Made by a program: the position numbers and the translations under genes
Source: Agarivorans sp. Toyoura001
GTDB taxonomy: Bacteria > Pseudomonadota > Gammaproteobacteria > Enterobacterales > Celerinatantimonadaceae
Direction: 5' to 3'
Assembly: GCF_005405585.1 (NCBI RefSeq)
Contig: NZ_BJEQ01000017.1
Location: forward strand, 42,981 to 106,980
DNA: 64,000 bases
Notes under the pieces: model-generated
The model's database searches: none
The model's input: only the letters and a program-made list of their open reading frames with translations
What the model was told of the DNA's origin: nothing
In this document: positions 26,482-36,281 of the stretch, piece by piece
How the letters are laid out: each line of letters starts with the position of its first letter
How positions within the stretch are numbered: position 1 is the first letter of the stretch

Positions 26482-27885
26482 ATGAAAAAAACAATGTACG
26501 AAAAGATCTGGGACGCGCATGTAGTCCACGAACCAAAAGGTAGCGCATCTATCCTTTTTGTTGATCGTCACCTCATGCACGAAGTAACTAGCCCGCAAGC
26601 CTTCGAAGGTTTACGCATTGCTAATCGCCCGGTTCGTAACCCACACAGCATTCTGGCTACAATGGACCACTGTGTTCCAACTAAAGCAGCCGACCGCGTA
26701 AGCTTGCCAGACCCAATTGGCAAAAAACAAATCGAAGTGATGGCGCAAAACTGTGCTGACAACAGCATTAACCTTTACGACATGAACAACGCCAACAATG
26801 GTGTTATTCATATTGTTGTACCTGAGCATGGCTTTGTACATCCAGGTATGGTGGTATGTTGTGGTGATAGCCATACCGCTACTCACGGTGCCTTTGGCGC
26901 CCTAGCCTTTGGTATTGGTACTTCTGAAGTAGAGCACATCATGGCTACTCAGACCATCCAACAGCAAAAATCAAAAACCATGCTGGTTAAAGTAGATGGC
27001 GAACTTTCTGAATTCGCTACTGCTAAAGACATTGTTCTAGCTATTATTGGTAAAATTGGTACCGCAGGCGGTACTGGTTATGTTATCGAATTTGCCGGTA
27101 GCGCTATTGAAGCCCTTAGCATGGAAGGTCGTATGACCGTATGTAACATGGCTATTGAAGGCGGTGCACGTGCTGGCCTTATCGCTCCTGATCAAAAAAC
27201 CTATGATTTCTTGAAAGGCAAAGAATTTGCCCCTCAAGGTGAGTACTGGGAACAAGCCGTTGCTTACTGGGAATCACTAACCACTGATGAAGGCGCAGAG
27301 TACGACGCAGTAGTAGAATTAGCTGCCGCTGACATCGCTCCGCAAATCACTTGGGGTACTTCGCCTGAGCAAGTACTTCCAGTGGATCAAGCTATTCCGG
27401 ATCCAGCCCAAATCGAAGACTCTATCAAGTCACTCGCCGCTAAAAGTGCCCTTAACTACATGGGCCTAGAAGCTGGCAAGAAAATGACCGATTTCCCAGT
27501 TGATGTGGTATTCGTAGGCTCTTGTACTAATGGTCGTATCGAAGACTTCCGTGCAGCCGCTGAAATGACCAAAGGCAAAAAAGTTGCCCAAGGCGTACAA
27601 GCTATTGCCGTACCAGGGTCTTACCCAGTAAAAGAACAAGCCGAGAAAGAAGGTTTGGATAAAATCTTCATTGATGCGGGTTGGGAATGGCGTGAGCCAG
27701 GTTGTTCAATGTGCTTAGCCATGAATGGTGATTACCTTCAACCTGAGCAACGTTGTGCTTCAACTTCAAACCGAAACTTCGAAGGACGTCAAGGTAAAGG
27801 GGGTCGTACCCACCTTGTATCACCAGCAATGGCCGCAGCCGCAGCCGTTGAAGGTAAGTTCGTCGATTTACGTAATTGGAAATAA
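26482..27885 (+). CDS. leuC: 3-isopropylmalate dehydratase large subunit
   Basis: Aconitase-family subunit (467 aa) of leucine biosynthesis that isomerises 2- to 3-isopropylmalate with LeuD. It has the start [13 protein letters not shown], the active-site segment [14 protein letters not shown] and the [4Fe-4S] ligands in [12 protein letters not shown] and [17 protein letters not shown] precedes the ATG. The leuD gene follows 49 bp downstream. Confidence 0.97.
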   Translation: MKKTMYEKIWDAHVVHEPKGSASILFVDRHLMHEVTSPQAFEGLRIANRPVRNPHSILATMDHCVPTKAADRVSLPDPIGKKQIEVMAQNCADNSINLYDMNNANNGVIHIVVPEHGFVHPGMVVCCGDSHTATHGAFGALAFGIGTSEVEHIMATQTIQQQKSKTMLVKVDGELSEFATAKDIVLAIIGKIGTAGGTGYVIEFAGSAIEALSMEGRMTVCNMAIEGGARAGLIAPDQKTYDFLKGKEFAPQGEYWEQAVAYWESLTTDEGAEYDAVVELAAADIAPQITWGTSPEQVLPVDQAIPDPAQIEDSIKSLAAKSALNYMGLEAGKKMTDFPVDVVFVGSCTNGRIEDFRAAAEMTKGKKVAQGVQAIAVPGSYPVKEQAEKEGLDKIFIDAGWEWREPGCSMCLAMNGDYLQPEQRCASTSNRNFEGRQGKGGRTHLVSPAMAAAAAVEGKFVDLRNWK

Positions 27886-27934
27886 TGTAAACACATTGAG
27901 TTAATCGATGTGAGTTAAATTTTTGGAGTTAATG

Positions 27935-28552
27935 ATGCAACCATATGAAAAACACAACTCTGTTGCTGCGGTAATGAACCGCAGTAACGTTGATACAGAC
28001 CAAATCATTGCAAAGCAATTCTTGAAGAAAGTTGAGCGCACCGGTTTTGGTATCCACTTATTCCACGATTGGCGTTACCTAGAAGACGGTTCTGACAATC
28101 CAGAGTTTGAGTTAAACCGCCCCGAGTTTAAAGGCGCAAAAATCCTAATCGCTGGTGATAACTTTGGTTGTGGTAGTTCACGTGAACACGCACCTTGGTC
28201 AATTGCCGATTACGGTTTTAACACCATTATTTCAACCAGTTACGCTGATATTTTCTTTAGCAACTGCTTTAAAAATGGCATATTGCCAATTAAAGTAGAT
28301 GCCAAGACACTGCAAGCATTAATGGATGAAGTAGAAGCTGAACCAGGCATTTCAATTACTATCGATTTAGAGAATCAGGTAATTAACACCCCAGCGGGTA
28401 ACGAAATTACGTTTGATGTTGACCCATTCCGCAAAGAGACTTTATCTAAAGGTCTTGATGACATCGGTTGGACCTTGAAATTTGAAGATAAAATCGACGA
28501 ATTTGAAGTGAAACACAAACAACAACTACCTTGGTTGTGGCCAAGCGCTTAG
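27935..28552 (+). CDS. leuD: 3-isopropylmalate dehydratase small subunit
   Basis: A 205-aa partner of LeuC. It has the conserved NRSNVDTDQIIAKQFLK block, the NFGCGSSREHAPW swivelling-domain motif and ISTSYADIFFSNCFKNG. The ATG at 27935 is favoured because GGAG ends six bases upstream; an adjacent in-frame ATG at 27932 is possible. A hairpin terminator follows, so the downstream leuA-like gene may be partly uncoupled. Confidence 0.96.
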   Translation: MQPYEKHNSVAAVMNRSNVDTDQIIAKQFLKKVERTGFGIHLFHDWRYLEDGSDNPEFELNRPEFKGAKILIAGDNFGCGSSREHAPWSIADYGFNTIISTSYADIFFSNCFKNGILPIKVDAKTLQALMDEVEAEPGISITIDLENQVINTPAGNEITFDVDPFRKETLSKGLDDIGWTLKFEDKIDEFEVKHKQQLPWLWPSA

Positions 28553-28560
28553 TTGTAGCT

Positions 28561-28588
28561 AGGCGCAGCTATCGCTGCGCCTGCTTTT
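28561..28588 (+). terminator. Hairpin between leuD and the leuA/cimA homologue
   Basis: An 8-bp stem AGGCGCAG/CTGCGCCT with a 6-nt loop, then GCTTTT. It is probably an intrinsic terminator or an attenuating stem. Confidence 0.65.
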
Positions 28589-28618
28589 AGCAATTTTCTT
28601 AACTGCGAGACATGGTTT

Positions 28619-30154
28619 ATGGAGCAAAACCGCTCAATACAACTCATGGACACTACCCTTCGCGATGGCGAACAAACCCAAGGTGTGTCTTATTTCCCTC
28701 AGGAAAAAGTCAGCATAGGCAAAGCCCTACTCCAATCTCTAAAAGTTGATCGCATTGAAGTGGCATCTGCTCGCGTATCAGACGGCGAAAAATCTGCGGT
28801 ACAGCAGCTTACCGATTGGGCAAAAGGCGCTGGCCATTTACAACAAATAGAAATTTTAGGTTTTGTTGATCACACCAAAAGCGTGGATTGGATTGTTGAA
28901 TCCGGCGCGAAGATCATCAACCTACTTACCAAAGGCAGCCTTAATCACTGCACTAACCAACTGGGTAAAACGCTAGAACAACACATTGCCGACATTAAAC
29001 AAACGGTAAGCTACGCACAACGCCAAGGTTTGAGTGTAAATGTGTATTTAGAAGATTGGTCAAACGGCTATGCTAACAGCCCTGACTATGTTTACGCCTT
29101 GGTAGAAGCGCTGAAAGACTTAGGCATTGAGCATTTTATGCTACCCGATACACTGGGCGTTATGGCGCCAAAAGAAGTATCAAGTAGCCTAAGCGATATG
29201 ATTAGCCGCTTCCCAAACATAAAGTTTAATTTCCACCCACATAACGATTATGGTTTAGCCACCGCAAATGCTATGGCAGCGGCAGAAGCCGGTGTAGCTG
29301 CGTTGCATTGCACCATGAACTGTTTAGGTGAACGTGCCGGTAATGCCTCACTAGCTGAAGTATCGGTTGTGCTCAAAGATAAACTCGGCTTCAAGCTTAA
29401 TATTGATGAAAAAGAGATTCACAATATTGCTAAGCTAGTAGAGAGCTTTTCGGGCAAACGTTTAGCGGCCAATACGCCGATTGTCGGCGCCGATGTGTTT
29501 ACCCAAACGGCCGGTATTCATGCCGACGGTGACCAAAAAGGCGGTTTATATATTACCGAGCTTAGCCCAGAGCGCTTTGGCCGAGAACGCAGTTACGCGT
29601 TAGGGAAAATGGCCGGTAAGGCTTCAATTATTAAAAACCTTGAAGCGATGGAGATAGAAATATCGCCAGAGAACCAGAAAAAGCTGTTGGATAAAATTGT
29701 TAAGCTAGGCGACCAAAAAGCCACTATTACCCCTAACGATTTGCCGTTTATTATTGCCGACATTATGGAAAGCAATGATTTCGCCCATATTGAGTTACTT
29801 AACTGCTCGATCACCAGCGGCTTAGATTTAGAATCCTCTGCCAATATTCGCCTGCGAATTGGTGATGAAGTCTACAAAAGCTCTGGCCACGGCAACGGTG
29901 GGTTTGATGCCTTTATGAAAGCGCTAGCCTATCCGCTTTCTGAAGCTGCTCTCACCATGCCTGAACTTCTTGATTACGAGGTACGTATTCCTCCAGGTGG
30001 CCAAGCAAATGCCTTAACAGAATGTGTGATTCAATGGGCCGATGACGCCAAGCAGTTCCATACTCGTGGGGTTAACTCAAACCAAGTATTTGCCGGTATT
30101 CAAGCGACCCTGCGCATGTTAAACGTAAGGTTACATCAACGCCAGCCTGCGTAA
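28619..30154 (+). CDS. 2-isopropylmalate / citramalate synthase family protein
   Basis: A 511-aa acyl-transferring aldolase of the HMGL-like family with a C-terminal LeuA regulatory domain. The catalytic start is MDTTLRDGEQTQGV, the metal-binding FHPHNDYGLAT provides HxH, and CLGERAGNASLAEV is the conserved loop. The C-terminal part (about 385-500) corresponds to the allosteric dimer domain. Position after leuCD argues for 2-isopropylmalate synthase, but this divergent 510-aa class also includes (R)-citramalate synthase. The choice is not settled by sequence. leuB is absent from the cluster. Confidence 0.85.
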   Translation: MEQNRSIQLMDTTLRDGEQTQGVSYFPQEKVSIGKALLQSLKVDRIEVASARVSDGEKSAVQQLTDWAKGAGHLQQIEILGFVDHTKSVDWIVESGAKIINLLTKGSLNHCTNQLGKTLEQHIADIKQTVSYAQRQGLSVNVYLEDWSNGYANSPDYVYALVEALKDLGIEHFMLPDTLGVMAPKEVSSSLSDMISRFPNIKFNFHPHNDYGLATANAMAAAEAGVAALHCTMNCLGERAGNASLAEVSVVLKDKLGFKLNIDEKEIHNIAKLVESFSGKRLAANTPIVGADVFTQTAGIHADGDQKGGLYITELSPERFGRERSYALGKMAGKASIIKNLEAMEIEISPENQKKLLDKIVKLGDQKATITPNDLPFIIADIMESNDFAHIELLNCSITSGLDLESSANIRLRIGDEVYKSSGHGNGGFDAFMKALAYPLSEAALTMPELLDYEVRIPPGGQANALTECVIQWADDAKQFHTRGVNSNQVFAGIQATLRMLNVRLHQRQPA

Positions 30155-30173
30155 CATAAGGTTTCGGTTAACT

Positions 30174-30201
30174 AAAAAGGCGAGCACAGCTCGCCTTTTT
30201 T
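30174..30201 (+). terminator. Terminator after the leuA/cimA homologue
   Basis: A GGCGAGC/GCTCGCC stem with a 3-nt loop, flanked by A5 and T6. Confidence 0.92.
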
Positions 30202-30229
30202 ACATCAGAACAATAGTGACACAGCCAAA

Positions 30230-30475
30230 TCAATTGAACTCAACGGCATGAAAGTGTGGGTTATCCATGAGTACTATTAAACGTTTAATCGAGCTTAAAT
30301 TTATTAAGCGCTCATCTTCGCCTACCAATACTTTTATACATTCCTCTTGTTCTGTATTTCTTTGTGTACCCAAGGCTTTACCTTGAATGGTCTCGCCGTT
30401 TACAAGCTCGAGCTTTATTGGAAAATGATACATGCATACTATTTCGATATAGTCATAATCTTGGCAAGAAATCAT
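30230..30475 (-). CDS. rof: Rho-binding antiterminator (Rof/YaeO family)
   Basis: An 81-aa cytoplasmic protein. The N-terminal ISCQDYDYIEIVCMYHFPIK and the pattern ELVNGETIQGKALGTQRN fit the ROF domain, an Sm-like beta-barrel that binds the Rho hexamer and inhibits termination. AGAGG precedes the ATG. It lies divergently from an RhlE-type helicase. The C-terminal extension DNPHFHAVEFN is typical of the marine gammaproteobacterial members as I know them. Confidence 0.8.
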   Translation of the reverse strand: MISCQDYDYIEIVCMYHFPIKLELVNGETIQGKALGTQRNTEQEECIKVLVGEDERLINLSSIKRLIVLMDNPHFHAVEFN

Positions 30476-30629
30476 TTACGCCTCTTCATTTAGTGCTGTT
30501 AACAATACAACAGACCGCCAATCACTAGACTAGCTTACACGGGCTTACGTGTTACACTGCGCGCCTTATTAATTTGTGTTGCTAGCCACTATAATAGCAA
30601 CAGCCCTCTTTGTTGACCTGAGAACTATC

Positions 30630-31850
30630 ATGCCATTTTCCAAACTCGGATTAAGCACGCCAATTTTGCACGCTTTAGCAGAGCTAAACTACCAAACTCC
30701 AAGCCCTATTCAACAGCAGGCAATTCCCTTGGTATTAGCCGGAAAGAATGTAATGGGCGCTGCGCAAACAGGTACCGGTAAAACGGCCAGCTTTGTGTTA
30801 CCTATCTTGGAAAAAATCAGCCAACAAGGTGAAGATTTACGCGGTAAACGAGTACGAGCATTAATACTCACTCCCACTCGTGAGTTAGCGCAGCAAGTAG
30901 AAAAAAACATTGTAGACTACGCCAAACACCTAGAAATAAGCTCGTTGGCGATGGTGGGTGGTGTTGATTCAGAACCTCAGAAACAAGCGCTAATTTACGG
31001 GATAGACATACTCGTGGCCACCCCTGGAAGGTTGTTAGATATGATGTACCAAAGAGCGGTACATTTTGACCAACTAGAAACCCTGGTGTTAGACGAAGCC
31101 GACCGCATGCTAGATATGGGCTTTATCGACGATATCACTAAAATCGTTGACCGCTTACCAGACAATCGCCAAAGCCTGCTGTTCTCGGCGACACTGTCAA
31201 AGCAAGTTAAAGCCTTAGCGAAAACCACCATTTACGATGCGGTAGAAATATCAGTAAGCAACAATATCGATAACGCTCCCAAAATCGACCAGTGCTTGAT
31301 TACCGTAGACAAAGATAAAAAATCTGCGCTGCTAAGCCATATGATTAAGGAAAATGACTGGCAACAAGCGCTAATTTTCATTCAAACCAAACACGGTTCT
31401 GCTAAGTTAGTGAGTCAGTTAGAAAAACGAGGCATTGCCGCTGAGGCTTTTCATAGCGGCAGAAGCCAAGCGTCGAGAAACAAGCTACTAGAAAATTTTA
31501 AGGCTGGCGAAGTAAAGTTTGTAGTGGCCACAGGGATCGCTTCTCGCGGTATTGATATTGATGAACTGAGCCGCGTTGTAAACTACGATTTGCCAGACCA
31601 AGCCGATGACTACGTTCACCGTATTGGCAGAACAGGTCGAGCTGGTGCTCAAGGCGAAGCGATATCATTTGTTTCTAGAGATGACTTTAGAAATCTTTGC
31701 GCCATAGAAAGCCGTATTGGTCACTTAATCGAACGAAAAGAAGTAGAAGGCTTTGTACCGACTAAAGAGGTTCCGGTTTCTATTCTTAACTACAAACCTA
31801 AATCTAAGAAAGGTAATGGCCACTATAGAGCCACAAAGAAAAAGGATTAA
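30630..31850 (+). CDS. DEAD-box ATP-dependent RNA helicase, RhlE-like
   Basis: A 406-aa helicase. The Q motif is in PFSKLGLSTPIL to YQTPSPIQQQAIP. Further motifs are AQTGTGKT, PTRELAQQ, ATPGRLLD, DEAD, FSATLS, and HRIGRTGRAG, all intact. The short basic tail (YKPKSKKGNGHYRATKKKD) is like RhlE. The ATG at 30630 gives the standard N-terminus MPFSKLGLS; the open frame extends upstream but lacks homology. The family acts in ribosome assembly and RNA turnover. Confidence 0.9.
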   Translation: MPFSKLGLSTPILHALAELNYQTPSPIQQQAIPLVLAGKNVMGAAQTGTGKTASFVLPILEKISQQGEDLRGKRVRALILTPTRELAQQVEKNIVDYAKHLEISSLAMVGGVDSEPQKQALIYGIDILVATPGRLLDMMYQRAVHFDQLETLVLDEADRMLDMGFIDDITKIVDRLPDNRQSLLFSATLSKQVKALAKTTIYDAVEISVSNNIDNAPKIDQCLITVDKDKKSALLSHMIKENDWQQALIFIQTKHGSAKLVSQLEKRGIAAEAFHSGRSQASRNKLLENFKAGEVKFVVATGIASRGIDIDELSRVVNYDLPDQADDYVHRIGRTGRAGAQGEAISFVSRDDFRNLCAIESRIGHLIERKEVEGFVPTKEVPVSILNYKPKSKKGNGHYRATKKKD

Positions 31851-31870
31851 TATTCTTGATTAAGCAAAGT

Positions 31871-31896
31871 CTTCTCGTGGTCGCAACCATGAGAAG
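31871..31896 (+). other. Stem-loop after the helicase gene
   Basis: An 11-bp stem (CTTCTCGTGGT with ACCATGAGAAG, one G-T pair) around a CGCA loop, 20 bp beyond the helicase stop. No T tract follows, so it may stabilise the mRNA 3' end rather than terminate. Confidence 0.45.
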
Positions 31897-32103
31897 GCTG
31901 GCATAAACGCTTAAGCTCAACTTCTTGCATTTTCTGCGTGCTAATCATTTAACTTCACTCAGTTAGTGGCTCTGCAGCTCTATAACCAGAAACGCAACGG
32001 TCACACAGTCAGATGTCGTTATTTACCTTTGCGCCTAAAAAGCCTGAGTTGTAAGCCAGCAAATTATAATCCGCTTGAATTTTGAACCACTACAAACGAA
32101 CCG

Positions 32104-32676
32104 TTAGTCTTCCAGAATAATTGGTTTCACTTTTGCTCTGCCTAAGTCTTCAAAAAATGGACTTGGCCTGCCCTTCCCCGTAAGTTTCCACAGCAACAAC
32201 TTAAGTACTGTTTTTACGACAATTTTACGCTGAGACAGACCTTGTAAGTGTTCAGGTAAGGGTTTTAAGGCTTGGTCAGAATGAACTGCACCTAAAGATT
32301 TTCCTAAGTTAAGGTCTGGTTGTTGCCCTTCTGCTACAAAGTCATGGAAAACACTAACAAACGGTAGCTTTATACTCACAGTATTAGCAATGGGCGTATT
32401 ACAACAAGCACTATACCAACGGTAGATACCTTTTCTTTTTAACCTTAAACACGCTAGATGTTCAGCACCTTGGGTGATGCGTAAACTATTTGGAGCCACT
32501 TGGTATAGCTCTGTTCCACCGTACTCATTTAGAGTGTTTGAATCTGCTGACAAGTGATTGGCAAATCGGCGACAGTCTTTACAATAACACGCCATTCGGT
32601 TACAGCTATTGGCGCTGACTTGCTTAACTACACCTTCGATTTTGCCGCAATGACAGCGTAACGCTAAATCAATCAC
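32104..32676 (-). CDS. DUF6151 (GFA-like zinc-binding) protein
   Basis: A 190-aa protein with a Cys pattern like glutathione-dependent formaldehyde-activating (GFA) proteins: CHCGKIEG, CYCKDCRRFA and YSACCNTPIANT. The order CxCG - CYCxxC - CCNTP plus EYGGTELYQ fits DUF6151. These Cys clusters likely bind zinc, but activity is unknown. It lies 18 bp downstream of the FemAB-like gene in the same direction, so the two are probably co-transcribed. Confidence 0.8.
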   Translation of the reverse strand: MIDLALRCHCGKIEGVVKQVSANSCNRMACYCKDCRRFANHLSADSNTLNEYGGTELYQVAPNSLRITQGAEHLACLRLKRKGIYRWYSACCNTPIANTVSIKLPFVSVFHDFVAEGQQPDLNLGKSLGAVHSDQALKPLPEHLQGLSQRKIVVKTVLKLLLWKLTGKGRPSPFFEDLGRAKVKPIILED

Positions 32677-32694
32677 TAGAACTCCGTATTCCCT

Positions 32695-33837
32695 TTAGTC
32701 ACAGCTTTGCTTGTATGGAAGCAGCTGTAAACATTGTTGTTTATATTGCGCCATCTGCATTCTTTCTTGCAAACAAAAATCGGCGATAGCGGCGGAAAAG
32801 TCACTTCTTTTTACATAGTGAGATGAATAAGTAGTGATGGGTTCAAAACCTCTTAACAGTTTGTGCTCTCCTTGTGTTCCAGGGTTAAAGCGTTTAATAC
32901 CTCTTGATATCGCAAACTCAATCCCTTGGTAAAAGCACAGCTCAAAATGCAACATATCGGTTTGTTGCACGCTCCCCCAATAACGGCCATAAAGATTACT
33001 GTCATCAAAAAAGAATAAGGCTGAAGCGATAATTTGCTGATCTTTTTCGGCCACCACCAACAACATAGATTCACCCATGTTCTCGCAAAGCTGTTTAAAG
33101 AAAGCGAGAGACAAATAAGCCTGTTGGCCACGCTTTAAATAGGTGGCTTGGTAACACAGGTAAAAAGCGTCTAGTGCGGCTGAGTCTATATCGGCGCCAA
33201 TTTTCCAGTGAATAGCATCTACATTTTGCTGAGCGCTTCGGCGCTCCTTATTGGTGTTTTTGCGTTTACGAGAAGTAAAGCTAGCCAAAAAATCGTTGAA
33301 ATCTTGATAGCCTTTATTAAGCCATTCAAACTGCACTCCATGGCGGGTCATTAAACCAAGTTCTGCAAATTCATCGGCTAAGTCCTTACCAATAAAGTTG
33401 CAGTGCCAAGAGCTTAATTGCTGTTGCTCGCAAACGGTATAAACACTATCTACCCACTGCTTTATGAGCGATGCGTTAAGGTTTCTACCAAGGTGCTTAT
33501 TGCTAGTTATAGGAGTAAAGGGCTGCATAGTGACCAGCTTAGGATGATACTCTACACCGTAACGCTGATAAGCGTCGGCCCACGCCCAATCAAATACATA
33601 CTCACCATAACTGTGTTGCTTTATATAACTAGGGATCACTATTTGATGATCGGGCAACTCAATGTGATGTGGCTGCCAACCGGTGTTGCCGCCTACGCAA
33701 AGTTGCTCCTCAAGAGCGTCCAGAAAAATGGGATTACAAAAAGGTGAGCTAGCATCAAGAGACGATTTACAATCGCTCAGATTGCTATGAATACGAACCT
33801 GATGGATTTCACCTGCTTCTTTTAAACTTATTGTCAC
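32695..33837 (-). CDS. FemAB-like / DUF482 GNAT-fold protein
   Basis: A 380-aa cytoplasmic protein of the PF04339 family (peptidoglycan-bridge-enzyme fold). Diagnostic blocks are QPFTPITSNKHLG, FTSRKRKNTNKERR, LYGRYWGSVQQTDMLHFELC and FNPGTQGEHKLLRGFEP. The family's substrate is unknown; two GNAT-like halves suggest an acyl or aminoacyl transfer. It heads a two-gene unit with the DUF6151 gene. Confidence 0.83.
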   Translation of the reverse strand: MTISLKEAGEIHQVRIHSNLSDCKSSLDASSPFCNPIFLDALEEQLCVGGNTGWQPHHIELPDHQIVIPSYIKQHSYGEYVFDWAWADAYQRYGVEYHPKLVTMQPFTPITSNKHLGRNLNASLIKQWVDSVYTVCEQQQLSSWHCNFIGKDLADEFAELGLMTRHGVQFEWLNKGYQDFNDFLASFTSRKRKNTNKERRSAQQNVDAIHWKIGADIDSAALDAFYLCYQATYLKRGQQAYLSLAFFKQLCENMGESMLLVVAEKDQQIIASALFFFDDSNLYGRYWGSVQQTDMLHFELCFYQGIEFAISRGIKRFNPGTQGEHKLLRGFEPITTYSSHYVKRSDFSAAIADFCLQERMQMAQYKQQCLQLLPYKQSCD

Positions 33838-33913
33838 AAACTCACACTTGGCTACATATAAACAACCAAACTATAACAAAGCAGACCAGAACAACACCCG
33901 TTACAAGAAATAA

Positions 33914-33937
33914 AATAGGGGGTGTAAAGCCCCCAAT
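33914..33937 (-). terminator. Terminator after the M28 peptidase gene
   Basis: A GGGGG/CCCCC stem extended by AT pairs with a 7-nt loop; the minus strand continues into ATTTTATTT. Confidence 0.75.
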
Positions 33938-33955
33938 AGCTAAGTGAACAGTGCT

Positions 33956-35728
33956 TTACTCTCTATCTTGGTCTAAATCACCATGGAAATGTCCATGATC
34001 ACTATGACTAGGGGCAGCTTTTAACTTCGTGCCAATAGGTAAGTAAACTGCTGATGAGCTAAACCTCGCCTGCTGAACGACTGGTTCAGCAGGAAACAGC
34101 TCTTTTTTCATCGCATAATAGGTGGTCACATACGCCAATGCTTGAGTATTGATGTATGCTGCTTTAGCACTAACATTATTTAAGTCATCACACGCTTGGT
34201 GATAACAAGGATCGTAAGCTTGCTCAGCTTCACCACCAAATGCTTCGGCTTCAGCTACGCTTTTTACGCGTTCCGCTCCGGTGAACAAGCCACCAAATGC
34301 TACCCCCCAATCTGCAAAACCTGCGTAGTCTGAACGTTTAGACAGCGCTTGCGGTACCGTTTGTTCAGACTGTTCACTAAAAAAGCGGTTGAAGACAGAC
34401 TCTATGTTTGAGGTACCAACAGGTGGAGTAAAGTCGCCAGTATAAGCATTATCAGGGCTATCTTTGGTGTCAGACAAATCCCCGTCCATTACACCAAATA
34501 CATAGTTTGGCGAGCCAATCATATCGAAGTTCAAATAGAGTTTAATGTGATTAAGCTGGTTGTAACGTTGATCAACCAATGCATTTTGCTCTGGGCTTAA
34601 TTCACTCACATCACCTAAGCCTAGCTCAGACAATATTTGCTGTTGAGCGGTATTATAAAGGGGAGCAAACAAGTCGTTAGTATAATACTCAGACCCAACT
34701 AAGCCAGCCTCTTCTGCGGCCCACCAAGCAAATCGAACTTTGTTCTTTAGCAAATGGTCATATTTGGCTAAGCGCGTTGCGTATTCTAATAAACCCACAC
34801 TACCCGAACCATTATCGTTAATACCCGGACCTACTGCAACGGAGTCTAAGTGAGCGCCTAACATCACCACTTGCTCGGCGTCACCTCTTTTAGTTTCAGC
34901 GATAATGTTTTCGGTGACGATCATGTTGTCATCCGTAGATATGGTCAGCTCCCCTGTCACCGTCCCCACTAAACTCGCTTGATACCATTGCTCACCAAGG
35001 TCAAACGTTACCCCAAAGGCTGGAATAACCGCCTCACTATCACTTCCCAAGGTGCCATTTACAACGGCAGTACGCCCTTCATCATTGCCTTGATTAAATA
35101 TAAGTGCAGCGAGTGCGCCCGCTTGCTGGGCATTCACTACTTTTTGGTTAAAACTACAGCCACCTCGTTGAATAACTGCTATTTTTCCTGTTAGTTCTAA
35201 GCCATCAAAGTCACTCACTTCGCAGCCATCGGTACTGTCATAATCGTCGGCGTCAAAGCGAAAATCAGGGCTAACAAATGCGATATCAGCCATCACTTTT
35301 CCAGTTGAACTAGCAGAGTAAGACATCGCTGCGTAATCAGCCGTTTCACCTTCGGCAATGTCAGAAATCCCTAATAAGTTTACTCCATCAACTTGCACCG
35401 CTGAGCCCGGTAGTTCCTCCCAACTCCTAAAGTCGAAGCTTTGCAATACCACTTGGTAACCTAGCGCTTCCATCTTGCCCACAATAAACTCTACAGAAGA
35501 ACTATAGCCCTCACTGCCAGCCACTCGAGTAATTGAGTTTCCATCGGTAGTGGCTGAAGATAAGCCCTCTAAGCTGGCTAAATGATCTAGAATTGACGCT
35601 TGAGAAATTGACTTACTAAGCAGTTCTGCACCTAACGTCGCTTTCTGCTCTTCTGAACAAGCACTTATCAAACCCGCTGAAAGTGCAAGTAATAAAGTGA
35701 CTTTTAATGTTCGCTTGTACCTATGCAT
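33956..35728 (-). CDS. M28-family zinc aminopeptidase lipoprotein with PA domain
   Basis: A 590-aa exported peptidase. The N-terminus (LLLALSAGLISAC) is a lipoprotein signal with lipobox ISAC. A protease-associated domain carries GKIAVIQRGGCSFNQKV and AGALAALIFNQ. The M28 catalytic domain shows zinc-ligand motifs GAHLDSVAVGPGINDNGSG, WWAAEEAGLVGSEYY, LNFDMIGSP and a late His in CYHQACDD. The tail is His/Asp-rich (HSDHGHFHGD). It probably acts at the outer membrane in peptide scavenging. It is monocistronic. Confidence 0.92.
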   Translation of the reverse strand: MHRYKRTLKVTLLLALSAGLISACSEEQKATLGAELLSKSISQASILDHLASLEGLSSATTDGNSITRVAGSEGYSSSVEFIVGKMEALGYQVVLQSFDFRSWEELPGSAVQVDGVNLLGISDIAEGETADYAAMSYSASSTGKVMADIAFVSPDFRFDADDYDSTDGCEVSDFDGLELTGKIAVIQRGGCSFNQKVVNAQQAGALAALIFNQGNDEGRTAVVNGTLGSDSEAVIPAFGVTFDLGEQWYQASLVGTVTGELTISTDDNMIVTENIIAETKRGDAEQVVMLGAHLDSVAVGPGINDNGSGSVGLLEYATRLAKYDHLLKNKVRFAWWAAEEAGLVGSEYYTNDLFAPLYNTAQQQILSELGLGDVSELSPEQNALVDQRYNQLNHIKLYLNFDMIGSPNYVFGVMDGDLSDTKDSPDNAYTGDFTPPVGTSNIESVFNRFFSEQSEQTVPQALSKRSDYAGFADWGVAFGGLFTGAERVKSVAEAEAFGGEAEQAYDPCYHQACDDLNNVSAKAAYINTQALAYVTTYYAMKKELFPAEPVVQQARFSSSAVYLPIGTKLKAAPSHSDHGHFHGDLDQDRE

Positions 35729-36167
35729 TATGATTCCCTTTTAGTGTTCTATTAGATAACTCAGACAAGCTTCCCGCCTACCCTAATAGCAAAATAAACC
35801 AACAATTTGTTAAAAATAAGCATTTGCAATTGCAAACCCTCAACAAGATCCTAACAAATAATTAACTGTAGGAAATTTTGTAGTTTTTTGTATAAGAGAC
35901 CATTGTTGATATTATTGACTATAAGAGTGATAAAATTAGCATCATGGGCTAGGTTAAGACAAATTCAACAATTTTAGACTCGACGATTTACACGAATCGC
36001 AACATAACAAGCTAAGATGCATTTGAAATACAGAGCAAAAACAAAGTTAAAGTAGGTTGATGGAATTTAAAATAAATAGGATAAGGTTTACATTTCGAGG
36101 GACATATTCTGCCTACAAAACATAAAACGCTTTAAACGAGGGTTAGTTCAACCATCTGTAAACTGAT
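35729..36167. other. Intergenic region upstream of the M28 gene
   Basis: About 440 bp of AT-rich DNA holding the M28 promoter. No reading frame or recognised operator was seen. Confidence 0.45.
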
Positions 36168-36272
36168 ATGAATAAAGTTGAAATTGCAAAAATGGTAACA
36201 AGCCTGTTCACCACAATACTTATTAACATGGCTAATTTCATTGAGTTATCTTTAGGCAACAACAGCCACTAA
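36168..36272 (+). CDS. Possible 34-aa small protein
   Basis: The frame reads MNKVEIAKMVTSLFTTILIN, then MANFIELSLGNNSH, with an amphipathic to hydrophobic middle. No good ribosome site precedes the ATG, and it runs into the convergent GGDEF-EAL gene. It is listed because the composition is protein-like, but it may be chance. Confidence 0.2.
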   Translation: MNKVEIAKMVTSLFTTILINMANFIELSLGNNSH

Positions 36273-36281
36273 TCCAGATAG

